This document shows, piece by piece, positions 1 to 5,280 of a stretch of DNA of 5,280 nucleotides; position 1 is the first letter of the stretch; each line of letters opens with the position of its first letter. This DNA is from Paracoccaceae bacterium (GTDB taxonomy: Bacteria > Pseudomonadota > Alphaproteobacteria > Rhodobacterales > Rhodobacteraceae): assembly GCA_027030435.1 (NCBI GenBank), contig JALVEX010000050.1, forward strand, positions 1-5,280, written 5' to 3'. The position numbers and the translations under genes were made by a program. The notes under the pieces were generated by a model, which ran no database searches, had not been told where the DNA came from, and worked only from the letters and a program-made list of their open reading frames with translations.

Positions 1-2
1 CG

Positions 3-941
3 CTGGCCGAGGCGGCCGAGGCGAAGGGCCATGTGATCCGCTTCGAAGCGGCCGTGGCGGGCGGCATTCCGGTGATGAAGGTGCTCACCGAGGGCCTCGC
101 GGGCAACGAGATCACCCGCGTGATGGGGGTGATGAACGGCACCTGCAACTACATCCTCACCCGCATGCAGGGCGCCGGGCTCTCCTATGAAGAGGTGTTC
201 GAGGAGGCGCGCAGGCTCGGCTATCTCGAGGCCGATCCCACGCTCGATGTGGGCGGGATCGATGCCGCGCACAAGCTGGCGCTTCTGGCCTCCGTGGCCT
301 TCGGCACGCGGGTGGCCTTCGATGCGGTGGAGATCGAGGGGATCGAGCGCATCACCATCGAGGATATCCACCAGGCAGCCGACATGGGCTTCAGGATCAA
401 GCTTCTCGGCGTCGCGCAGATGACAGCGCGCGGGCTCGAGCAGCGCATGTCGCCCTGCCTCGTGCCCGCCGACAGCCCGCTCGGCCAGCTCGAGGGCGGC
501 ACCAACATGGTGGTGCTCGAGGGCGACAGCGCGGGCCAGATCGTGCTGCGCGGCGCCGGCGCGGGCGAAGGCCCCACCGCCAGCGCGGTGATGAGCGATG
601 TGATCGACATCGCGCGCCACACCCGCATCCCCACCTTCGGCCAGCCGGCCGGAAGCCTCGCCACGGCGAAACCGGCCCGCGCTGCCACCCCCGCGCCCTG
701 GTATCTGCGCATGCAGCTCGAGGACAAGCCGGGCGCGCTGGCGCGCATCGCCGCCGTGCTCGGCGAAAGCGGCATCTCGATCAACCGCATGCGCCAGTAT
801 GGCCATGAGGAGCCCACCGCCCCGGTGCTGATCGTGACCCACAAGACAACCCGCGAAGCCCTCGATCACGCCCTGCCCCGGCTTGGCGATACCGGCGTTC
901 TCGCCGGCGAGCCGGTGGCGATCCGCATCGAAGACGTCTGA
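3..941 (+). CDS. hom: Homoserine dehydrogenase, 3' part (N-terminus lies before the window)
   Basis: This enzyme reduces aspartate 4-semialdehyde to homoserine with NAD(P)H, the branch point to threonine and methionine in the cytoplasm. The reading frame is open from the left edge (from base 3), so about 312 C-terminal residues are visible and the N-terminal Rossmann nucleotide-binding domain is mostly outside. The GTG at 33 is an internal Val, not a start. The catalytic domain begins at FEAAVAGGIPV and includes GVMNGTCNYIL. The family signature at 207-275 matches the pattern A-x3-G-Y-L-E-x-D-P-x2-D-V-G-G-x-D-x3-K, including the acidic residues and the Lys expected in the active site. From about base 699 a C-terminal ACT domain (WYLRMQLEDKPGALARIAAV) is visible; in this family ACT domains bind an amino acid, typically threonine, for feedback control. 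The TGA stop is at 939-941, followed after 28 nt by glpX, so co-transcription is likely. Confidence 0.96.
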   Translation: MAEAAEAKGHVIRFEAAVAGGIPVMKVLTEGLAGNEITRVMGVMNGTCNYILTRMQGAGLSYEEVFEEARRLGYLEADPTLDVGGIDAAHKLALLASVAFGTRVAFDAVEIEGIERITIEDIHQAADMGFRIKLLGVAQMTARGLEQRMSPCLVPADSPLGQLEGGTNMVVLEGDSAGQIVLRGAGAGEGPTASAVMSDVIDIARHTRIPTFGQPAGSLATAKPARAATPAPWYLRMQLEDKPGALARIAAVLGESGISINRMRQYGHEEPTAPVLIVTHKTTREALDHALPRLGDTGVLAGEPVAIRIEDV

Positions 942-969
942 CAGAATTGATTGAAAGCAGAAGGACAGG

Positions 970-1959
970 ATGATGAGCCCCACCCCTCAGACCAGCGCCG
1001 CCGATTTCCAGGATCGGATGCTCTCGCTCGGCCTTGCCCGCGTTTCCGAGGCCGCGGCCATCGCCTCGGCCCGCCTGATCGGGCGGGGCGATGAAAAGGC
1101 CGCCGATCAGGCGGCCGTCAATGCCATGCGCGAGCAGCTCAACATGCTCGATATCGCCGGCGTGGTGGTGATCGGCGAGGGCGAGCGCGACGAAGCGCCG
1201 ATGCTTTTCATCGGCGAGGAGGTGGGCACCGGCGAGGGCCCGGCGGTGGATATCGCGCTCGATCCCCTCGAGGGCACCACCCTCACCGCCAAAGACATGC
1301 CCAATGCGCTCACCGTGATCGCCATGGGCCCGCGCGGCTCGATGCTGCATGCCCCCGATGTCTATATGGACAAGCTGGCGATCGGCCCCGGCTTTGCCCC
1401 CGATACCGTGAGCCTCGAGATGAGCCCGGGCGAGCGCATCCACGCGCTGGCGCGCGCCAAGGGCTGTGCGCCCGAGGATATCAAGGCCTGCATCCTCGAG
1501 CGCCCCCGCCACGAGGAGATGATCGCCGAGGTGCGCGAAACCGGCGCCGCCATCCGCCTCATCACCGATGGCGACGTGGCCGGCGTGATGCATTGCGCCG
1601 AGCCCGAGATCACCGGCATCGATATCTACATGGGCTCGGGCGGCGCGCCCGAAGGGGTGCTTGCCGCCGCGGCGCTCAAATGCATGGGCGGGCAGATCTT
1701 CGGCCGCCTGCTTTTCAGGAACGAGGATGAAAAGGCGCGTGCCCGCAAGGCCGGCATCACCGATTTCAGCCGCATCTACAGCCGCGACGACATGGTGACG
1801 CAGGACGTGATCTTCGCCGCCACCGGCGTTACCGATGGCTCGCTTCTCGCCGGCATTCGCCGCGAGCCCGGCTTCCTCACCAGCGAAACGCTGCTGATGC
1901 GCTCGCGCACCGGATCGCGCCGGCGCATGACCTATCGCCATCCCGTCGGGCGGGAATGA
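970..1959 (+). CDS. glpX: Class II fructose-1,6-bisphosphatase (GlpX family)
   Basis: GlpX hydrolyses fructose 1,6-bisphosphate to fructose 6-phosphate in gluconeogenesis, using divalent metal ions. The 329-residue product is of normal family length. Visible motifs in order are GEGERDEAPM (residues 69-78), DPLEGTT (98-104), GDVAG (201-205), GSGGAPEGV (222-230) and ATGVTDG (284-290). Asp41, Glu70, Asp98, Glu101 and Glu228 sit where the metal-binding acidic residues of the E. coli enzyme are expected, so the active site looks intact. The start is the ATG at 970, preceded by an AGAAGGA Shine-Dalgarno-like sequence at 958-964; a second ATG at 973 directly follows and is a possible alternative. 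The gene lies 28 nt after hom and 37 nt before recJ. In many bacteria glpX sits with glycerol or Calvin-cycle genes, but none is visible here, so a housekeeping gluconeogenic role is the simplest reading. Confidence 0.96.
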   Translation: MMSPTPQTSAADFQDRMLSLGLARVSEAAAIASARLIGRGDEKAADQAAVNAMREQLNMLDIAGVVVIGEGERDEAPMLFIGEEVGTGEGPAVDIALDPLEGTTLTAKDMPNALTVIAMGPRGSMLHAPDVYMDKLAIGPGFAPDTVSLEMSPGERIHALARAKGCAPEDIKACILERPRHEEMIAEVRETGAAIRLITDGDVAGVMHCAEPEITGIDIYMGSGGAPEGVLAAAALKCMGGQIFGRLLFRNEDEKARARKAGITDFSRIYSRDDMVTQDVIFAATGVTDGSLLAGIRREPGFLTSETLLMRSRTGSRRRMTYRHPVGRE

Positions 1960-1996
1960 GGCCCGCATCCCGCAAAACCGGCTGCGAGGCCGGGCC

Positions 1997-3742
1997 ATGA
2001 GCGATTTCCTCGGCGTCTCCTCTTCGCTGACCGGGCGGCGCTGGATCGGCCCCGGCCTCGAGGCGGAGCGCCTTGCCGAGGCGATCGCCCAGCACACGGG
2101 CCACCCTCTGGCGCTGGCGCGCGTGCTGGCGCGCCGCGGCGTTGCGCCGGAAGCGGCGGAAGCCTTCCTCGCCCCCACGCTGAAGCGCGATCTGCCCGAT
2201 CCCCGCCGCCTGAAAGACATGGAAACCGCCGCCGCCCGCTTCCTCGCCGCCGCCGGTGCCGGCGAACGGATCGCCATCTTCGCCGATTACGACGTGGACG
2301 GCGCTGCCTCCGCCGCGCTCCTGATCGACTGGCTGCGCGAATCCGGCCGCCCCGCCCCCACGCTCTACATTCCCGATCGCATCGATGAGGGCTACGGCCC
2401 CAATCCGCCGGCCATGCAGGCGCTGGCGCGCGATCACGATCTGATCGTCTGCGTCGATTGCGGCACGCTTTCCCATGAGGCTATCGCGGCGGCGGAGGGC
2501 GCGGATGTGCTGGTGCTCGATCACCATATCGGCGGCGAGACCCTCCCCCCCGCGCTGGCCACCGTCAATCCCAACCGGCAGGACGAGGAAGGCGATCTCG
2601 GCCATCTCTGCGCGGCCGGGGTGGTGTTCCTGATGCTGGTGGAGGCGAACCGGCAGCTGCGCGAAAAGGGGCGCGCCGGGCCCGATCTGATGGCGCTCCT
2701 CGATCTCGTGGCGCTCGCCACCGTGGCCGATGTGGCGCCGCTCCAGGGCGTCAACCGCGCCTTCGTGCGCCAGGGGCTGAAGGTGATGGCGGCGCGCGCG
2801 CGCCCCGGCCTGCGCGCGCTTTGCGACGTGGCCCGCCTCGATACCGCACCCACCGCCTATCACCTCGGCTATGTGCTCGGCCCCCGCATCAATGCCGGCG
2901 GGCGCATCGGCAAGGCCGATCTCGGCGCGCGCCTCCTGGCCACGCGCAACAGCGCCGAGGCCGAGGCGCTTGCAGAGCGGCTCGAGGCGCTCAATGCCGA
3001 GCGTCGGGAGATCGAGGAGGCGGTGCGCGCCGCGGCGCTCGCGCAGGCCGAAGCGCGCGGGCTGGAAGCGCCGCTTGTCTGGGCGGCGGGGGATGGCTGG
3101 CATCCGGGCGTGGTGGGCATCACCGCGGCGCGGCTCAAGGAAGCGGCCAACCGCCCGGCGATCGTGATCGGATTCGACGGCGATCAGGGCAAGGGCTCGG
3201 GGCGCTCCGTTTCCGGGATCGATCTCGGCGCGGCAATCCATCGCCTCGCCGCCGAAGGGCTGATCGAGAAGGGGGGTGGCCACAAGATGGCGGCCGGGCT
3301 TTCGCTCACCCGCGCCCAGCTCGAGCCCGCCATGGCGCGGCTCGCCGATCTCCTTGCCCGACAGGGCGCCGACCGCCTCGGGCCGGCCGATCTGAAGCTC
3401 GACAGCCTCCTGATGCCCGCCGCCGCCAGCCCCGAACTCGTCGCCTCCATCGAGGCCGCCGGCCCCTTCGGCGCAGGCGCCCCCGCGCCACGCTTCGCTT
3501 TCGGCGAAATGATGATCCATTTCGCGAAGAGAGTGGGCGAAAATCATCTGAAGATCACCTTCTCCGATGGCCAGGGCCCCCGCCTCGACGCCATCGCCTT
3601 CGGTGCCTTCGACACCCCCCTCGGCCCCGCCCTCCTCGATCACGGCGGCGCCCGTTTTCACCTCGCCGGAAGGCTCGAGATCAACATCTGGAACGGGCGC
3701 ACCAGCGTGCAGCTGCGCCTCGAGGATGCCGCCCCCGCCTGA
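1997..3742 (+). CDS. recJ: Single-stranded-DNA-specific 5'-3' exonuclease RecJ
   Basis: RecJ degrades single-stranded DNA 5' to 3' in RecF-pathway recombination, mismatch repair and stalled-fork processing. The 581-residue length is usual for the family. The DHH phosphoesterase core is complete: ADYDVDG (residues 96-102, metal-binding Asp residues), VDCG (153-156), LDHH (174-177) and DLVALATVADVAPL (236-249). Residues of roughly 320-350 form a charged Ala/Glu-rich helix between the core and the DHHA1 domain, which shows GWHPGVVGI (367-375), GSGRS (400-404) and GGGHKMAAG (426-434). The C-terminal part, including GPFGAGAPAPRF (489-500), matches the OB-fold domain that contacts DNA. The ATG at 1997 is supported by GAGG at 1986-1989, seven bases upstream, and by an N-terminus (MSDFLGVSSSLTGRRW) that resembles related RecJ proteins. 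No broken motif was found. The gene is probably transcribed with hom and glpX. Confidence 0.96.
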   Translation: MSDFLGVSSSLTGRRWIGPGLEAERLAEAIAQHTGHPLALARVLARRGVAPEAAEAFLAPTLKRDLPDPRRLKDMETAAARFLAAAGAGERIAIFADYDVDGAASAALLIDWLRESGRPAPTLYIPDRIDEGYGPNPPAMQALARDHDLIVCVDCGTLSHEAIAAAEGADVLVLDHHIGGETLPPALATVNPNRQDEEGDLGHLCAAGVVFLMLVEANRQLREKGRAGPDLMALLDLVALATVADVAPLQGVNRAFVRQGLKVMAARARPGLRALCDVARLDTAPTAYHLGYVLGPRINAGGRIGKADLGARLLATRNSAEAEALAERLEALNAERREIEEAVRAAALAQAEARGLEAPLVWAAGDGWHPGVVGITAARLKEAANRPAIVIGFDGDQGKGSGRSVSGIDLGAAIHRLAAEGLIEKGGGHKMAAGLSLTRAQLEPAMARLADLLARQGADRLGPADLKLDSLLMPAAASPELVASIEAAGPFGAGAPAPRFAFGEMMIHFAKRVGENHLKITFSDGQGPRLDAIAFGAFDTPLGPALLDHGGARFHLAGRLEINIWNGRTSVQLRLEDAAPA

Positions 3743-3796
3743 TCCCGCGGCGGCACACGGGGGAGCGAAAAAATGCAACGGGGGCAAAAAATCTGC

Positions 3797-3825
3797 TTGC
3801 ACCATCGCCCGGATTTGCCTAGATA
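3797..3825 (+). promoter_or_regulatory. Probable sigma-70-type promoter of the tRNA-Glu gene
   Basis: A -35-like TTGCAC (3797-3802) and a -10-like TAGATA (3820-3825) are separated by exactly 17 nt. Transcription would begin near 3831-3833, giving a leader of about 8-10 nt before the mature tRNA. The bases after the -10 box (CCGGCGC, 3826-3832) form a GC-rich discriminator, which in stable RNA promoters is associated with stringent control. Two runs of six A (3768-3773 and 3786-3791) lie just upstream of the -35 box and stand out in GC-rich DNA; they may act as an UP element. All of this is inferred from sequence alone. Confidence 0.7.
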
Positions 3826-3840
3826 CCGGCGCACGGCGAT

Positions 3841-3915
3841 GGCCCGTTCGTCTATCGGTTAGGACGCCAGGTTTTCAACCTGGAAAGAGGGGTTCGATTC
3901 CCCTACGGGCTGCCA
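3841..3915 (+). tRNA. tRNA-Glu (anticodon UUC), with encoded CCA
   Basis: The gene folds into a full cloverleaf. The acceptor stem pairs GGCCCGT (3841-3847) with ACGGGCT (3905-3911), with a G-U pair at the end. The D stem is GTC/GAC (3850-3852, 3863-3865). The anticodon stem CCAGG/CCTGG (3867-3871, 3879-3883) carries the loop TTTTCAA with anticodon TTC at 3874-3876, which reads GAA and GAG. The T arm is AGGGG-TTCGATT-CCCCT (3888-3904). The discriminator base is G3912 and CCA is encoded at 3913-3915. The sequence agrees with tRNA-Glu genes I recall from alphaproteobacteria. It lies about 100 nt after recJ and converges with the flagellar genes. I saw no clear factor-independent terminator after it, only a U-rich TTTCTT at 3916-3921. 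Confidence 0.97.
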
Positions 3916-4053
3916 TTTCTTCCCACCATGCTCCGCCATACCCGCAGGAAACGGGCCCATACCGCATTGCAGCGGGAAATGTGGGAAGCCGCACAGGGTA
4001 ATGCGGCCACCCATCTCCAAGGCAGCGCCCTGCCGGGCGAAGCTACGCGAAGC

Positions 4054-4069
4054 CGCCGCTTGTGCGGCG
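4054..4069. repeat. GC-rich hairpin between tRNA-Glu and the flagellar operon
   Basis: CGCCGC (4054-4059) and GCGGCG (4064-4069) form a perfect six-base inverted repeat around a four-base loop (TTGT). Two further inverted repeats lie close by: ATATG-GCG-CATAT (4076-4088), which extends to eight pairs in RNA with one G-U, and GGGGC-AGTCC-GCCCC (4093-4107). They fall 28-81 nt beyond the stop codon of the leftward gene, where its transcript should end. No T run follows on either strand, so a factor-independent terminator is not demonstrated; they may stabilise an mRNA 3' end or simply reflect GC richness. Confidence 0.35.
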
Positions 4070-4134
4070 CGCGCGATATGGCGCATATTGCCGGGGCAGT
4101 CCGCCCCCGACATGCGGGCGAAAGCTCACGGCCG

Positions 4135-4518
4135 TCATGGTTTTTTCCGGGCCTCGTTCTGCCCGATCAGCTTCCTGATCGCCTCGGCCCTGCCGAATGC
4201 CAGAGAAGCCTTCGCCTTCTGCATTTCATGGTTTGCCCTGAGCCGTGCCAGCCGATTGTTGAGGAGCGCGCGCCTTTCCTCTTCCCATCGCCGCCATGTC
4301 TGATCCTGCCCCGCAAGAAATGCCGGATCTTCGGCGCCGCATTCCAGCAGGGCCCTGGCACGATCCGAGGCCATGTCCCGAAGGCGGTTTATCTCCTGAC
4401 AGATTTCTTCCTGCTCCCGTGCAAGACGATCGAGAGCCGCGAGCTCTTCTTCCAGAATCAACCCCGCAATACGCTCCAGATCCCGGAGCTTCCGCATTTC
4501 CCGCCCAGCGCGGCTCAT
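4135..4518 (-). CDS. Small coiled-coil protein translationally coupled to flhB; FliJ-like candidate
   Basis: I do not recognise this 127-residue protein by sequence. It is rich in Arg, Glu, Ala and Leu, has no signal peptide or membrane segment, and should fold as two long helices (about residues 5-59 and 67-124) joined by a short break at CGAEDPA (60-66). The second helix begins QDQTWRRWEEERRALLNNRLARL and ends AFGRAEAIRKLI; the C-terminus is basic (RKKP). Size and helix-hairpin layout resemble FliJ/YscO, the soluble stalk-like proteins of type III export ATPases, but the family assignment is inference. Its ATG (4518-4516) overlaps the flhB stop in ATGA, and GGAAG (4531-4527) lies eight bases upstream as a ribosome site inside flhB. 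This arrangement, together with codon and base composition like that of flhB, supports a real gene made together with FlhB. It could instead be a lineage-specific flagellar accessory protein. Confidence 0.8.
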   Translation of the reverse strand: MSRAGREMRKLRDLERIAGLILEEELAALDRLAREQEEICQEINRLRDMASDRARALLECGAEDPAFLAGQDQTWRRWEEERRALLNNRLARLRANHEMQKAKASLAFGRAEAIRKLIGQNEARKKP

Positions 4519-5280
4519 CCGTGCAGCTTCCGACCCGATTTCCGGCGGATCCGTTCGGCAAAACGGATCGCCGCCGCGACGGCCTTGTAATGCTGCGGCA
4601 ATATCTCCTGCCCGATATCCACCATTGCGTGCAAGGCCCTTGCAAGCGGCGGATCGCGATAGAGCGGAATGCCCGATCCGCCGGCAATTTCGCGGATCCG
4701 CGCCGCGATTTCGTCAACGCCCTTCGCCACGCAGACGGGCGCTGCCCCCGGCTCCCGGCTCCATTTCAGCGCAACGGCGTAATGCTCCGGGTTGACGACG
4801 ATCACATCCGCTTCCGGCACCTGCGCAAGCATCTTGTTCATCGCCAGCTCAACAGCCTTCTGGCGCCTTTGCTGCTTCATGTGCGGATCGCCTTCGGATT
4901 CCTTTGCTTCATCCGTCATGTCCTTGCGGGACATGCGATTGCGGCGGATGTGTTCTCCGTATTGCCAGAGGAAATCGAGCACGCCGATCGTGGCTGCGAT
5001 CAGAAACACCAGAATCATGAATTCCGCGATCAGGCGGAACATGATCCGCGAGCCCTGCCCGGGCTGCAGATGGATGGTGCCGATGATTTCCGGCAGGCGC
5101 TTGTAAAGAAATCCGAAAACCAGAAGCGAGTAGATGACGAGCTTGACGCTGCTTTTCGCAAATTCGAACAGGCCGCTTCGGCCGAACTTGTTCTTCGCAT
5201 TGGCGATGATTGAAATGCGCGAGATCCTGGGCCTGATCTTCTCGGGCGTGAATACAAGGCTGCGCTGCACCGCCGCGCTG
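4515..5280 (-). CDS. flhB: Flagellar type III export switch protein FlhB, partial (N-terminus beyond right edge)
   Basis: FlhB is an inner-membrane part of the flagellar export gate; its cytoplasmic domain switches export from rod/hook to filament substrates. About 254 C-terminal residues are visible. The frame runs off the right edge, so roughly 100 residues with the first membrane segments are missing; the GTG at 5270-5268 is an internal Val. Counting from that Val, two membrane segments are visible (about 43-63 and 77-102), then the linker MSRKDMTDEAKESEGDP with the family's conserved acidic KESEGDP pattern, and the cytoplasmic domain with VIVVNPEHYAVALKW, VCVAKGVDEIAARIREIA and PPLARALH. 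The self-cleavage motif reads NPEH (4793-4782) instead of the usual NPTH; the cleaved Asn-Pro pair and the His are kept. The C-terminus is complete and ends RKSGRKLHG with TGA at 4517-4515, overlapping the next gene. A virulence-type SctU homologue is less likely but cannot be excluded without the neighbours. Confidence 0.93.
   Translation of the reverse strand, partial: SAAVQRSLVFTPEKIRPRISRISIIANAKNKFGRSGLFEFAKSSVKLVIYSLLVFGFLYKRLPEIIGTIHLQPGQGSRIMFRLIAEFMILVFLIAATIGVLDFLWQYGEHIRRNRMSRKDMTDEAKESEGDPHMKQQRRQKAVELAMNKMLAQVPEADVIVVNPEHYAVALKWSREPGAAPVCVAKGVDEIAARIREIAGGSGIPLYRDPPLARALHAMVDIGQEILPQHYKAVAAAIRFAERIRRKSGRKLHG

Noticed and set aside
33..35. GTG at 33 as the start of the homoserine dehydrogenase
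   Set aside because: The frame is open upstream to the window edge with plausible family residues (LAEAAEAKGH), and a start here would remove the nucleotide-binding domain, so the gene is simply cut by the window.
781..2277. A 498-codon open frame on the minus strand opposite glpX and neighbouring gene ends
   Set aside because: It spans three real genes on the other strand, has biased His/Ala/Gly/Arg composition and no family match that I recognise; it is a GC-driven shadow.
3743..3770. Possible terminator after recJ (TCCCG...CGGGGGA followed by an A run)
   Set aside because: The arms pair over only four bases with a loop of at least ten, and no T run follows on the coding strand.
1877..3805. 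A 642-codon open frame on the minus strand opposite recJ
   Set aside because: It lies wholly antisense to a gene with intact DHH/DHHA1 motifs, its protein is low-complexity Gly/Ala/Arg/Glu-rich with no recognisable domain, and long antisense frames are expected where third positions are mostly G or C.
3859..4113. An 84-codon minus-strand frame ending in QPVGESNPSFQVENLAS
   Set aside because: Its C-terminal part is the reverse strand of the tRNA-Glu gene, a well-known source of spurious protein calls.
4296..5213. A 305-codon plus-strand frame opposite flhB, and a 220-codon one at 3928-4590
   Set aside because: Both are antisense to flhB or its coupled partner, are rich in Arg/Pro/His and show no domain; the minus-strand frames carry clear FlhB motifs.
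1..5280. CRISPR arrays, insertion sequences, integrases, toxin-antitoxin or defence genes
   Set aside because: No regularly spaced repeats, transposase or integrase motifs, or terminal inverted repeats were seen; all sizeable genes are explained by housekeeping or flagellar functions.

Overview
The window looks like chromosomal DNA from a GC-rich alphaproteobacterium, most likely of the Rhodobacteraceae type. The basis is the strong G/C bias at third codon positions, the hom-glpX-recJ gene order followed by a tRNA-Glu with typical alphaproteobacterial sequence, and the character of the FlhB sequence. The family assignment is an inference from recalled similarity; no search was run.

Layout: the left two thirds (1-3915) read rightward. 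They hold the 3' part of a homoserine dehydrogenase gene (hom, cut by the window edge), a complete class II fructose-1,6-bisphosphatase gene (glpX), a complete single-strand-specific exonuclease gene (recJ), and a tRNA-Glu(UUC) with its own recognisable promoter. The three protein genes are separated by only 28 and 37 nt, with no terminator seen between them, so they probably share a transcript. Their jobs are unrelated: threonine/methionine precursor synthesis, gluconeogenesis and DNA repair.

The right part (4135-5280) reads leftward and converges on the tRNA. It contains flhB, the flagellar type III export switch protein (its N-terminal part lies beyond the right edge), and a 127-codon coiled-coil protein gene that overlaps the flhB stop codon by four bases (ATGA). 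This is the downstream end of a flagellar export operon. The small protein has the size and two-helix layout of FliJ/YscO-type export proteins, but I cannot assign it firmly. The stretch between the tRNA and this operon (3916-4134) has no convincing gene and contains several short inverted repeats.

I see no exotic or defence-type system. The points most worth a second look are the coiled-coil partner of FlhB, a Glu in place of the usual Thr in the FlhB self-cleavage motif (NPEH instead of NPTH), the drop in GC content in the flagellar segment beside the tRNA, and the structured promoter of the tRNA gene.
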